64,000 nucleotides of DNA. Source: Citreimonas salinaria (lineage in GTDB: Bacteria > Pseudomonadota > Alphaproteobacteria > Rhodobacterales > Rhodobacteraceae). The notes beneath the pieces are model-generated. The model had not been told where the DNA came from. It saw only the letters and a program-made list of their open reading frames with translations, and made no database searches. The DNA lies in the NCBI RefSeq assembly GCF_900107235.1, contig NZ_FNPF01000015.1, forward strand, positions 42,301 through 106,300, given 5' to 3'. The position numbers were made by a program, and so were the translations under genes. Below are positions 9,393-18,384 of this stretch, piece by piece; the first letter of the stretch is position 1; each line of letters opens with the position of its first letter.

Positions 9393-10865
9393 CTACCGTC
9401 GGGTCTCATTGTCGTGAGCATTTCCAGTTTCAAGCAAAAAACCGGTCGTGTTGGCCGCGATCTGTGGCCTGATGCCAAACGCCGCCCCGATTGCTGCAAG
9501 GTTCACCGGGTTGGGAGGGTCGAGGGAGATTCTTGCCTTTCCTTGAGAAAAGCCCTCTTCCAGCCAATCGCGGATGCCGTCCTCCATCCCGACGAGCGAT
9601 GTCTTCACGCGGCCGGGGATCGGTGCCCCGTCGACAAATGCCATGATCTTCGACGTGACCAAGGCCGGTGCGCCAGGCTTCAGATCCTCGACGATCGGCG
9701 CGCTCAGTTCGAGAAGGGCCTTGTCCAGAACCGTCACACCCAGTCTCTCGAAGAGGCCATCACCAACGGTGGCCTGGGTTTCCGGAATGCTGAAGGACGT
9801 CTCGAGGTTCAGTTTCGCCTCGATGCTGCCGGGCATATCCAGAAATGCCCCGAGCCGAGCCCCCGTGTCACTGAAACGCAGGCCGAATGTACCGTCACCG
9901 ACGAGCTCCAGCGCAGCCGCCCTGCCGGACGCCGCTGTGTGTACCCCGGACAGCGGCACGTGAAGACCCTCGGCGGAAAACGCGATCTCTGCATCCGGAA
10001 ACGGGAAGGGCAGGGTGGACAGGTCGCCATCCGCGAGGGGATCGAGGTAGTCCCCGGACAGATCAATCTGCAAACCGATGTGGTCGGCCTGGCCAAGAGA
10101 AACTCCCGTGCCGGACTCCATCCTGACACCGTCGAACGCCATGCGGCCTGAAATGGCTCTCGGTGCCGGCAAGCCTGAGCCTTCCCCTTCCGAGGAGGAT
10201 AGCCGCGCGAGCACATGGTTAGGAATCGCCGCCGAGCCACTCGCCTCGTCTACCTGGACCGTGTCCATCGCTGCGGACTGGGACCGGAAATCCTCGATCC
10301 GCCATTCGGCCGTGAGATCGCACGATCCAGCCTCTCCGCGGTTGCCGAGTGTCAGGGCGATGTTCTCGACCTGCGATATCTCCGGCGGCTCGTTTCCGAG
10401 CATGTCCCGGTCAGCCTGGAGCACGAGACCGGCGACTGCGATGCGGGTCTCGGCAGGCTGGAGATCGATGCGGCGAGGACCGCAATCCGGCCAGGCATCA
10501 TCGGCCCCGATGTCACCGAGCGTCCTGAAGTTCAGGCTGACGGACCGGGCTGAAATCACGCCACGGTCCCGCGCCGTCGTCTCGAGATTGTCGACCCACA
10601 AGTCGCCGGTCTTCATATCCACGACCAGGGCTTCGGCCACGTAGGGAACACCGGCATGCCCGAAGCTGACATCGTCGAAGTAGACCCCTTGCTGTTTCGG
10701 TCCACCATAGACGCCATCCAGATCTTCGATCGGCAGGCCCGCGTCTTGGATGGCAATCCCGACATCGTCGATCGAGAGACGATCGGAGCCGTCTTCCTGG
10801 GCGTGCAGAAGGGCCGGTGTGGACGCCAGGACAAGACCGGCAACAAGTATAGTTCGTCCGGTCAT
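9393..10865 (-). CDS. Exported protein of unknown function, translationally coupled to a penicillin-binding protein
   Basis: 490 residues. The start at 10865 gives a signal peptide (MTGRTILVAGLVLASTPALL, cleavage after ALLHAQ), so the mature protein is periplasmic or outer-membrane associated. I do not recognise the family. The body has few charged clusters and many alternating hydrophobic stretches, as in beta-rich proteins, with repeated phrases such as VYFDDVSFGHAG and MAFDGVRMESGTG. The ATG lies two bases after the PBP stop, in TGATCATG, so the pair is coupled. The context suggests a role in peptidoglycan synthesis or its control, which is inference from position only. Confidence 0.8.
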   Translation of the reverse strand: MTGRTILVAGLVLASTPALLHAQEDGSDRLSIDDVGIAIQDAGLPIEDLDGVYGGPKQQGVYFDDVSFGHAGVPYVAEALVVDMKTGDLWVDNLETTARDRGVISARSVSLNFRTLGDIGADDAWPDCGPRRIDLQPAETRIAVAGLVLQADRDMLGNEPPEISQVENIALTLGNRGEAGSCDLTAEWRIEDFRSQSAAMDTVQVDEASGSAAIPNHVLARLSSSEGEGSGLPAPRAISGRMAFDGVRMESGTGVSLGQADHIGLQIDLSGDYLDPLADGDLSTLPFPFPDAEIAFSAEGLHVPLSGVHTAASGRAAALELVGDGTFGLRFSDTGARLGAFLDMPGSIEAKLNLETSFSIPETQATVGDGLFERLGVTVLDKALLELSAPIVEDLKPGAPALVTSKIMAFVDGAPIPGRVKTSLVGMEDGIRDWLEEGFSQGKARISLDPPNPVNLAAIGAAFGIRPQIAANTTGFLLETGNAHDNETRR

Positions 10866-10867
10866 GA

Positions 10868-13285
10868 TCAGTTTCCCAGCAGGTCGGCGTTTCGATTGAC
10901 GGAGTCGAAGTAACTTCTGCCCTCCGATGATCCCGGTCCCGTCGATGACCGTGGAGTCTGACGAGGCAGCGTGGTGGTAATCACCTGTGTGGGCCGGCTT
11001 CCAAGCGCACGCAGCCTGGCAGGAGATGACGTGTCTGAGCCCGGCTTGATCCAATGTGCTCCGGGCCCCGCCGGTTCGATCCATTGCGGTCCAGAATCCG
11101 CTGCCCAGGTTGATGCGGAGATCGTCTCCGGCGGCCACGCTGTCGTAGCATACGCGCCCGGCCGTACACCGTTCTCGTCGACCAGGCCCCGGCCGTGAAG
11201 GGTGCGCAGGATCTCGGCGGCAATCGGAGCAGCATGGGATCCCCCCAGAACGTTACCCATGGACAAGTTGTCGTCCTTCCCGAGCCAGACGCCCACCACG
11301 ATGTCCGGTGTGACCCCGACGAACAAAGCGTCACGGTAGTCCTGGCTCGTGCCCGTCTTTCCGATGATCGAAACGGGATGATCGGTGAACGCCCGCGCTG
11401 CCGTTCCCCGAAGAACGACCGAGCGCATCATGGACTGCAAGTCTTCCAGGCTCCGATACCGGAAGTGCCGTTCGCCCGATGGCAGAGGATAGGTTGCCTG
11501 CTCGTGCCCTCGCGTGACCCGGGCCACTGCATGTGGTTCAATCCTGATCCCGCCGTTGACGATCCCCGCATAGCCCGCGGCAAGCTTGGCGAGCGTGGTT
11601 TCAGACGCCCCCAGTGCAGAAGGCAGGTAAGGCCGAAAGTTTCCGTCGTACACGCCGAGCGCCTCGGCCACGGCGCCCACGTTCGATATGCCGACCTCGT
11701 TGGCGAGTTTCACCGCGACGATGTTCGAGCTGACAGCCAATGCGGAGTAGAGTGGAAGGTTGCCGTAACGCTCGCCGCCATAGTTCGAAGGACGGTAGCC
11801 TCCGTCAAAGGTCACCGGAGTGTCGGAAATGACATCCCTGCTGGACAGGCCATACTCAAGGGCCGCCAGATACACGAACGGCTTGATCGCCGATCCGGGC
11901 TGCCGCATCGCCGTCGTTCGATCGAAACCGGAAACCAGCGGGTTCAGACCACCCACGCTGGCCAGCAAGGCTCCCGTGCGGACGTCCATGACGACGACAG
12001 CCCCTTCCAGGGACCGTTTGAAGGCCGGCTGCATCTTCCTGTCGAGACCGATGATGTCTCCACGTTGAAGTCCATTGGACCCAGCGACATGGACTTCGTA
12101 ATCCAGGCTGAATTCGGCCTCCGGAACCGCGACTGTCACCGTGTTCCCGGCCCGTTCGAGAACGACAGCGGCTCTCAATGCGCCATGTGACGGCACGCTC
12201 TTCTCGAGCTTCTGCCTGACGGCGGAAGATGTGAGGCTTTCCATTTCCTCCTCGTCGAGACGGCCGAAGGGAACAGGAGAGCCGATCCTGGTGATGGCGT
12301 CCCCCAGCGCTTCCTGGGCGATGTTTTGCCATTCCTGGTAAATCGTCGTCTCGATCAACGGAAGGTCGCCGTCCATCCTGGGCTTGGCAATGGCCGCCAA
12401 AGGCGAGCCGCGGAGCGTGTCGGCGACGGCCGTGTTGACCCAGCCGGTCGTTGCGGACGACCATTCCGGTGTCGTCACGGACAGCCGCTCATCGCGTGCC
12501 AACAAGAACCGGTCCTCGTCGATGAAGCCTTCGCGCAGCATGGACCGCAAGACGTGGTCTCGTCTCTCGTGAGCCCTCTCCGGGTGGTTTCTCGGGTCGT
12601 AAAGGGCAGGCCCCCTCAGAATGCCGGCCAGAAAGGCGTTCTCGGACAGCGTCAACTCGCTCCATGGCTTGCCGAACCATGTCTGCGCCGCCGATCCGGC
12701 GCCCCATCCACGGCCAAACCAGGCACTGTCGAGATAGGCCGAAAGAACCTCCGACTTTTCACTCGCTGCCTCCAGCCGCGTCGCGAGAACAGCTTCTGCG
12801 ACCTTCCTGTCGATGGTCAGGTTCGAACCAACGATCTGGTTCTTGATGAGCTGTTGGGTCAGCCCGGACCCTCCGCGCATCGACCCGTTGACCCAGTCCA
12901 GGATCGCGCGTCCGGTCCCGAGGGGGTCGACGCCGGTGTGGTCGAGAAATCTCTTGTCCTCAGTCGCGATCAGCGCATTGAGGAAGTCTGCCGGCAGTCG
13001 ATCGAGATCCACCATGACCGCATCGGATCCGCCGATCCGGTAAGCAACACCTTCAGGTGTCTCGATCCGGGCATTTATACCGCGGGACACTTCCAGTGCC
13101 TGCTCGCGCAGGTTTCCATCGGAAATGTCCACCCCGTACGGCGTCGTCGACACGGAGGCCATCGCACCCACCGCCAGCCGGGTCAGGACGTGCAGGCCGG
13201 TCTGCGAGTGCGCCTGTGGCGCAGCAAGCAGGAGAGCGAGCACGCTCACTGCGCCTGTCCGGAGGAGGCGGGCCTTGATCGTCAC
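10868..13285 (-). CDS. Class A penicillin-binding protein (bifunctional transglycosylase/transpeptidase)
   Basis: 805 residues from GTG at 13285, preceded by GGAGA six bases away. Polymerises and crosslinks peptidoglycan in the periplasm. Transglycosylase motifs: ATEDKRFLDHTG with the catalytic Glu near residue 109, GGSGLTQQLIKN near 138-149, and RKVAEAVLATRLE. Transpeptidase motifs: SAIK in RQPGSAIKPFVYL, SSN in LAVSSNIVAVKLAN, and KTGTS. The N-terminal hydrophobic segment ends in APQAHSQ and looks more like a cleavable signal than the usual membrane anchor, which is unusual for this class. The C-terminal tail of about 90 residues is rich in Pro, Ser and Thr. It belongs to a minus-strand envelope cluster. 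Confidence 0.93.
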   Translation of the reverse strand: MTIKARLLRTGAVSVLALLLAAPQAHSQTGLHVLTRLAVGAMASVSTTPYGVDISDGNLREQALEVSRGINARIETPEGVAYRIGGSDAVMVDLDRLPADFLNALIATEDKRFLDHTGVDPLGTGRAILDWVNGSMRGGSGLTQQLIKNQIVGSNLTIDRKVAEAVLATRLEAASEKSEVLSAYLDSAWFGRGWGAGSAAQTWFGKPWSELTLSENAFLAGILRGPALYDPRNHPERAHERRDHVLRSMLREGFIDEDRFLLARDERLSVTTPEWSSATTGWVNTAVADTLRGSPLAAIAKPRMDGDLPLIETTIYQEWQNIAQEALGDAITRIGSPVPFGRLDEEEMESLTSSAVRQKLEKSVPSHGALRAAVVLERAGNTVTVAVPEAEFSLDYEVHVAGSNGLQRGDIIGLDRKMQPAFKRSLEGAVVVMDVRTGALLASVGGLNPLVSGFDRTTAMRQPGSAIKPFVYLAALEYGLSSRDVISDTPVTFDGGYRPSNYGGERYGNLPLYSALAVSSNIVAVKLANEVGISNVGAVAEALGVYDGNFRPYLPSALGASETTLAKLAAGYAGIVNGGIRIEPHAVARVTRGHEQATYPLPSGERHFRYRSLEDLQSMMRSVVLRGTAARAFTDHPVSIIGKTGTSQDYRDALFVGVTPDIVVGVWLGKDDNLSMGNVLGGSHAAPIAAEILRTLHGRGLVDENGVRPGAYATTAWPPETISASTWAADSGPQWIEPAGPGAHWIKPGSDTSSPARLRALGSRPTQVITTTLPRQTPRSSTGPGSSEGRSYFDSVNRNADLLGN

Positions 13286-13425
13286 AGGTTTCTCCGATTT
13301 CGTCGGCAATCTATACTCCGCGGTCTGCCTATCATCCTTGAGACCGAATGTCGTGACCGGGCCCTGCGTTTCCAAGGTCCAGCGCTTTGTCCTGCTCGGC
13401 GCTGCAGGCAGGATCGATCTGCGCG

Positions 13426-14055
13426 TCAACGGACCCGTCTGCGCCGCCAGGTCACAGCGCCACACATGGATCCGGCGAGTACGCCTCCGAGATGTGCCTG
13501 CCACGCCACGACGCCGCCTGCCAGAAACGAAAAGACCACGTTCAGGGCAAGCAGGGCCAGGGCCTGCTTGAGTAACAAGTCGACGCCACTCCGCGCGACA
13601 AGTCGGTCGCGGAGCTCCCAGAATCCCAAGACTCCCACGAGCCCGAACAGCACACCCGATGCGCCGACCATCGGCGCACCGCTCTGGCTCAGTCCGGCAT
13701 ATGCAAAGCCCGAGCCGAGCGCGCTGAGCCCAATGATCAGCAAGAAAGTACTCTGCCGGACACGCGCGTAGACCATCGGGCCGAGCCACATCAGTCCGAC
13801 CATGTTCATGAACAGGTGCAGCAGTCCGCCATGCAGGACCACGCTTGTCGCGAACATGAGGATGGCCTGGCCCGGATAGAGTTCCAGGCCGCCGCGCAAT
13901 GCACCCGGCCAAAAGCCGCCAAAGGCAATCATCACGTTCCGGACCTGAGTGCCGAAGCCTACCATTTGCGCCACGAACGCGATGAGTTCGAGCACGACGC
14001 AGACCATCACGAACGTCCGGATCGGAGTTGGCTGCCGGGACCATTCGGTGCTCAT
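13426..14055 (-). CDS. Rhomboid-family intramembrane serine protease
   Basis: 209 residues with about six membrane segments. The first loop/TM2 motif HGGLLHLFMNMVGL, the catalytic Ser in GASGVLFGLVGVLG, and the catalytic His in WQAHLGGVLAG are all present, so it should be active. Rhomboids cut transmembrane proteins within the bilayer. It is 140 bases upstream of the PBP gene in the same direction, between an SH3 protein and the PBP. Co-transcription is likely but not shown. The start at 14055 has GGAG at a rather long distance. Confidence 0.92.
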   Translation of the reverse strand: MSTEWSRQPTPIRTFVMVCVVLELIAFVAQMVGFGTQVRNVMIAFGGFWPGALRGGLELYPGQAILMFATSVVLHGGLLHLFMNMVGLMWLGPMVYARVRQSTFLLIIGLSALGSGFAYAGLSQSGAPMVGASGVLFGLVGVLGFWELRDRLVARSGVDLLLKQALALLALNVVFSFLAGGVVAWQAHLGGVLAGSMCGAVTWRRRRVR

Positions 14056-14189
14056 GGTGCGTCCGCACTCCTTGGCGTTTGGGCCGCCAACATCACCTCA
14101 GCCTTGTGGGTGCTGTCCGGCAGTCCCCGGACCTTCACGTCACGCTCAGATGCTCTGGCAGCCTCTTCGGTTCTGCGACCCCCGCGTAG

Positions 14190-14687
14190 TTATTCGACGA
14201 TTTCTCCGGGCCTGACGCCCCAAAGGCGGTCCTTGGCCACCCAGCCCTCGTATCCATTCTTTTCAAGCCAGCACCAAACACGGGTACATTCGTCGATCTG
14301 CGCCACCACGCCCTGCTCCAGAATGGCAACCTTGCGAGCGTCAGCGTCAGGCTGCACCCGCATAGAAGCGGCCTCGCTCTCTACCTGCGCTGTGCGTTTG
14401 CCTGACAGGAGTACGTAGTGCACCCAGCCACCCAGGCCGTCGCGGTCCACGACACGGCGCCAGTGGCCGTGCTCCGCCGTGATGAGGACGGGCAGGCCCT
14501 TGCGCTGGTAGACCCAATCGATCCGGTGGGTCAGGGATGGTCCTCGGCGTACGTTCGCCTTCGCCGCCCTGACCGACACAAAGCGCGGCAGCGGCAAATC
14601 CGTTACCGGTCCCCGGGTGACCTTGTCAGCCCATCCAGCGGACACCGACATGATCAAGGCCAGCATCGCGACGATCACGCTCTTCAT
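14190..14687 (-). CDS. Exported bacterial SH3-domain protein
   Basis: 165 residues. Start at 14687 follows GGGGAAAG and gives a signal peptide (MKSVIVAMLALIMSVSAGWA). Two SH3-like repeats are seen: the first around AAKANVRRGPSLTHRIDWVY, the second around the segment ending in CTRVWCWLEKNGYEGWVAKD. Such proteins usually bind cell-wall peptides or act with wall hydrolases. It is the first gene of the minus-strand envelope cluster (SH3, rhomboid, PBP, unknown), which supports a wall-related role. Confidence 0.88.
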   Translation of the reverse strand: MKSVIVAMLALIMSVSAGWADKVTRGPVTDLPLPRFVSVRAAKANVRRGPSLTHRIDWVYQRKGLPVLITAEHGHWRRVVDRDGLGGWVHYVLLSGKRTAQVESEAASMRVQPDADARKVAILEQGVVAQIDECTRVWCWLEKNGYEGWVAKDRLWGVRPGEIVE

Positions 14688-14905
14688 CAATCTTTCCCCG
14701 CCGAGGCCCCGCTCCCGCGCACTTGAACCCAGCGCGCCCCTCCTGGGCCGCAAAGATCCTATCGGCAAATTCCAAAGGAGTCGAAGGCATTCACCTCTTG
14801 CCCCACGGCCTGAGAGCTGACGCTTCGCCAAAGGCATAAACCTCGGTTGCCTTGTTTCATACCGCATCGTTCTTACCATCAGTGTGTCACCAAGGAGGAA
14901 AGCTC

Positions 14906-15088
14906 ATGACCGACGACGCACGTCTCGCTTCTCTGCGCACCCGCCACGCCAGTATCGACGCCGAGATTGAACGGCTACAGAAGCATCCGGGCGCAGACGA
15001 GCTGCACATCGCCGACCTGAAGAAACAGAAGCTGGTCGTGAAGGAGGAAATGGTCCGCCTGGAGCAGGACGAGGCCTCAGCAGACTGA
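14906..15088 (+). CDS. DUF465 (YdcH-like) small protein
   Basis: 60 residues from ATG at 14906, directly after a strong AAGGAGG site. Charged helical protein with the DUF465 pattern: SLRTRHASIDAEIERLQKHP in the first half, and LKKQKLVVKEEMVRLEQ in the second, predicted to form a helical hairpin. Cytoplasmic, function unknown. Common as single genes in alphaproteobacteria. It is divergent from the SH3 gene. Confidence 0.88.
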   Translation: MTDDARLASLRTRHASIDAEIERLQKHPGADELHIADLKKQKLVVKEEMVRLEQDEASAD

Positions 15089-15239
15089 CCGCAACCCCAA
15101 ACGCCGGATGCGGCCGGAACGCGCAGCCCGTCCAGACGTCGAAGGTCCACGATCTGTCGCAGGCTTTCGGGTCGTTGATGTTTCCGGACGCCAAGGTTGA
15201 AGTCTTGGCAGGGTTGGTGGAACGGGTCACGTTCCCGCC

Positions 15240-15335
15240 GATGAGATAATCCAGGGCGGCCTGTTCCCCTTATCGGGCGCGGATCGTGATTGCGGCGTCG
15301 CATTGCTCGCGCCAGATGTCCTCGAACTTCACCAT
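15240..15335 (-). pseudogene. Remnant of a short alphaproteobacterial accessory protein
   Basis: From an ATG at 15335 I read VKFEDIWREQCDAAITIRAR, then an in-frame TAA at 15272-15270, then GEQAALDYLIGG in the same frame. This looks like a small protein often carried on plasmids and islands in this group, broken by a stop at codon 22. Similarity fades after about codon 35. The family assignment rests on memory of the motif, so it is tentative. Confidence 0.4.
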
Positions 15336-15339
15336 GGCG

Positions 15340-16150
15340 ACCCACCCTCCTTTCCGTGTGCGCCAGTTGTTCGCGCGCGCTGTGACGCTGCGATACGTGG
15401 CGAAGCTGGGAGCCCGGTTGACCGAGGAAAGCCACGAGGCTGGTTCAGAGGATCTCAGCGCTCCGACCATTTGCAATGGACGAACCGCTGACGGCTTTTT
15501 GAAACGCTGATCAGCTGTGCGAGGAAGCTTTCGGCGAATGATGAGTGACCATGAACCCGCCGAGGGCTGGCCGACTTGTTCATGGGGTGCGTCGGCTGGC
15601 TGACGGGCATTCAGGAAGCGCTCAAGTATGCGAGGGCTTGCGTGGCGCAACGTCTGAACGCCCAGTGGGTCAGTCAATCGACTTTGTGGGGGCGCCCCCG
15701 GTAGCGGGGACAACCAACGCGCCGGGGGCTGACCGACGCGCGTTCGTGCGAGCGCCGGCTGAACTGTAGATATCCACGCTCCATTCATTTGCAACCGGCA
15801 TGACCGCTCGCTGACCCGGCACGCCACACTACCGCAACGATCAGAGACGGAGGCCGCATGCAGGACCCCAGTCCCTTCGGGGAATCTTCAAATGCGCGGC
15901 GCCCCTACTCTTGAAATGTGCTTGGTGAGCATCAAGCCGGGAGGCGGCTTGGACGAGGCGCGGGGGCGCGGAAGTTTTGGAGGCCGCGTCCCCGCGCCCT
16001 TAGGGAAGATGACAACCCGGAAAATACCCGTGGCTATCAGTAGAAACGAAGCGCCTCATGCCACGTGCTTGCCGCGCCTCGGTCCGAACAGTACCACAAC
16101 CTGAATGGCATCGCCATGGATATGCCGTGGAAGCGCGCAGCGCGCCCTCT
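15340..16150. other. Intergenic stretch with no supported gene
   Basis: About 800 bases between the broken short gene and the resolvase fragment. Reading frames here are uneven, lack convincing start sites and match nothing I know. Short GC palindromes occur, for example GGGGGCGCCCCC near 15690. It is probably debris from past insertions. Confidence 0.5.
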
Positions 16151-16164
16151 ATTTGCTGGCGCAT

Positions 16165-16293
16165 TTCGGCGATGTGGACTCTGATCTTGCCTGCGGAAAT
16201 TCCTTCCGCTCCGGCGCGCGTATGGGCGTCCCGCTGGCCATCGAGGTTCTGGTCCTTGGTCGAGACGCGCGCATACCCCAGGATCATTGACAT
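16165..16293 (-). pseudogene. Serine recombinase (resolvase), N-terminal fragment
   Basis: From ATG at 16293: MSMILGYARVSTKDQNLDGQ, the unmistakable N-terminus of Tn3-type resolvases including the catalytic Ser in the YARVST motif. Family resemblance continues weakly through AGAE and KI, then is lost. Just upstream at about 16301-16322, CCAAAAAC and GGTTTTGG form an imperfect dyad that could be part of an old resolution or operator site. It complements, in opposite orientation, the C-terminal fragment at about 9 kb. Confidence 0.8.
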
Positions 16294-16528
16294 AAATCCT
16301 CCAAAAACATCGTTGGTTTTGGAAGGGGGTTTTGATCCTGGTCAACCTATTGAAATCCGGAGGGCAGGGGAGGACGGTCAGAAACGACCGCTTTCGGGAA
16401 AAAACGCTTTGGCAACGAATTCGTGCCCGGCGTGCGGACAAAGCTGCGATGTCGCATGAAGCGCACTCGACTCTGATTTGCTGCGACCAACGTCCCGGAC
16501 GGCTGAAGTGTCGCCCGAGCGTCGAGAC

Positions 16529-16553
16529 GGAACTGGCACTGGGGCCGGTAGTT
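16529..16553 (+). promoter_or_regulatory. Possible EcfG-type (general stress sigma factor) promoter
   Basis: GGAAC at 16529-16533, 17 bases, then GTT at 16551-16553, 70 bases before the start of the exported protein at 16623. The -10 element is only a partial match to CGTT, so this is weaker than the sites at 35.4 and 46.5 kb. Confidence 0.35.
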
Positions 16554-16622
16554 GCTCCGAAAGGTCGTCCCGTCCCGGCAAAGCCGCGGCGCCAGGCCAA
16601 CATTCGAAATGGAGTTGCCCAC

Positions 16623-16985
16623 ATGACATACTTGGCCAATTTGACGGCGATGACGCTTGCGGCTCTGATCTTTGCTCCAGGGCTCTCCGCCGATGCTCAG
16701 CCGGCCGGCTGTCCACCGGGACTCGCAAAGAAGAACCCGCCATGCGTGCCGCCGGGGCAGGCAAAAAAGGGAGTGACGACAGAGCAGTGGCTGACGCTTC
16801 ATCAGGTTGGCGAGCGCGTCGATCCCGACAATGTCGACTGGATCGACGACTTTGCACGCTATGACCTGCCTCCGCTGTCCGACGGCCGCCGCTACGCTAC
16901 GATCGACGGCACGCTCGTCGTGCTGGACCCGGAGAGCTACGAGATTCTGCAGCTCATTCGGTCCGCCGCGGCTGTTTTCGATTAA
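16623..16985 (+). CDS. Small exported protein with CPPGLAKK motif
   Basis: 120 residues. Signal peptide from ATG at 16623 (MTYLANLTAMTLAALIFAPG, cleavage near SADA). The mature start has CPPGLAKKNPPCVPPGQAKK, a Cys-Pro/Gly-Lys motif found in a group of small periplasmic proteins, some of which are misannotated as excinuclease-related. The C-terminal part resembles their GTLVVLDPESYEILQLI module. The role is unknown. A possible EcfG-type promoter lies upstream. Confidence 0.75.
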   Translation: MTYLANLTAMTLAALIFAPGLSADAQPAGCPPGLAKKNPPCVPPGQAKKGVTTEQWLTLHQVGERVDPDNVDWIDDFARYDLPPLSDGRRYATIDGTLVVLDPESYEILQLIRSAAAVFD

Positions 16986-17269
16986 ATGCATCTGGTGCTT
17001 GTTCCGAAAGCGGAACCGCCCGTCTGCGCCCTGGTTCAGAGAGCGAGTGGTGGATCGTGCCGGTAATGCAGGACCAAAGGCCGCATGATCGACACAGTCC
17101 TTCTCCTGTCAGCCGTCTTTCTGGTCTTTGCCATCTTGGCGGGAGGCCTTCTTAACGCGTCCCAAGCATCACCGCTTGTGTGGTGCCGTGCCCGAGCGAG
17201 TGCTGGCTGGCGAGCCGGTGCCAACAGTTATCTTATTCAGAACGAACGAAAGAAGAGCGCTCGCCCTCG

Positions 17270-17580
17270 GTGCAGCGCGATCATCGGCTCGGTCTTGATC
17301 TGCGTCCTGCTGCTGTCGGCGGGTGCGACCGCCCAAGGTGAAGATGACGGTCCGGAGATATTTGCCTTCGAGGCGGAAGCCATCAATGAGGGCTTGCCGC
17401 AGGTCAGATCGTCCCTTCGCCTCGACACGCCTTGGAGTCCTACCTCGACGAGCAGTTCGCGTCAGACATAGACGCCCGGGACGCAGCCATACAGGCCTTG
17501 GAAAGCGAAGGGGCGGCTGTCTTCATGCGTGGAGATACGTGGTTCCGTTCCGGAAAGGGTGAGGCTGGCGGGCCCTTGCC
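17270..17580 (+). pseudogene. Remnant of an exported protein, possibly the N-terminus of an MscS-family channel
   Basis: A hydrophobic signal-like stretch (SVLICVLLLSAGATAQ) is followed by FAFEAEAINEGLPQVRSSLR and LDTP. After a frame change near 17430 the text continues as LESYLDEQFASDIDARDAA. The sequence AINEGLP, LDTP, LESYLD in that order resembles the periplasmic N-terminus of alphaproteobacterial mechanosensitive channels. No channel domain follows, so it is a broken 5' fragment. The family call is tentative. Confidence 0.35.
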
Positions 17581-17592
17581 TCCGCGATCGCG

Positions 17593-17940
17593 TCACCTGC
17601 TCTTTAGCGCTTGCCTAACCAAGAGTGCCGCAGAAACTCCCACAACCAAGCCAACGGCGTTGGCGGTGAAGTCGGTCCACTGTGCTCCTCGACCGACCAA
17701 GGGCTGAAGGAGTTCCACCAATCCCCCCGCAGCCAGCGCCACTGCGCTAAAAAGGCGCCAGCGGGCTGGGAATGCGACGACGATCAGGAAGCTGACCAGA
17801 CCGAAGCCCACCGCGTGCAGGCGCCGCCCCGCAACCGAGACAAGCTCGCCGAGGATCTCGCCGGGCAGAAATGCCCCGATCCCAAAAAGAAGCGCCAACA
17901 GGGCAGCGGCCGAGACGGCCATCCATCGAAACCCATTCAT
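17593..17940 (-). CDS. VanZ-like small membrane protein
   Basis: 115 residues from ATG at 17940. An in-frame ATG at 18009 would add 23 residues, and neither has a strong ribosome site. Four hydrophobic segments, with the VanZ-type pattern LHAVGFGLVSFLIVVAFPA and a conserved acidic/Gln block [20 protein letters not shown] before the last segment. VanZ-family proteins have no settled general function. It stands alone, convergent with the decayed gene to its left. Confidence 0.75.
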   Translation of the reverse strand: MNGFRWMAVSAAALLALLFGIGAFLPGEILGELVSVAGRRLHAVGFGLVSFLIVVAFPARWRLFSAVALAAGGLVELLQPLVGRGAQWTDFTANAVGLVVGVSAALLVRQALKSR

Positions 17941-18218
17941 CCGCGTTATGTGCTGCCGCAGGCGGAGGGGCGCAAGGCGCGGAATCAGAAGCTGTGCTGC
18001 GCCTGACACAACGAGCGTCGAGCCGCAGCCAAAAGTCGCTGCACACTTGACAATGGCCGAGGTTCGGAATTCGGCAACAGTATCACCCCGTAGTAGTCGC
18101 TGCGTATAACCTTTACGAAATCAATATGTTACGTCGAAAGTGCATTTCTTGCGAGCTTTCGGGAACTTAATAGGCGCCACAATCGTTTAGTGATCTCGTA
18201 GGCGAAAGACGCACAGGA

Positions 18219-18241
18219 TTACCCACAGAATCTGTGAATAA
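18219..18241. promoter_or_regulatory. Inverted pair of DnaA-box-like sites
   Basis: TTACCCACA at 18219-18227 and, on the other strand, TTATTCACA at 18233-18241. The second matches the DnaA box consensus TTATNCACA exactly and the first differs at one base. Together they form an 11-bp imperfect dyad around a central A. The surrounding 18.05-18.25 kb is less GC-rich than the rest of the window and has no supported gene. No replication initiator gene is in the window, so an origin is only a possibility. Confidence 0.4.
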
Positions 18242-18384
18242 CGATCCCGGTTCAAATAGACCACCAGCGGGGTGATCTGAGAGAATGACCGCAAGCCCTG
18301 ATGACATTCCCGCACGTGCGTTTCCACCGAGCAATTCGCTCAGCCAGCCCTGTACGCAGTACCGCGGATGTTTCGGGATTTTAA

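Noticed and set aside
12326..13771. Plus-strand frame of 481 codons across the PBP and rhomboid genes
   Set aside because: Crosses two opposite-strand genes that have complete catalytic motifs.
10868..14068. A 1,066-codon version of the PBP
   Set aside because: The extra N-terminus is antisense-like readthrough of the rhomboid region. GTG at 13285 with GGAGA and a signal sequence is the better start.
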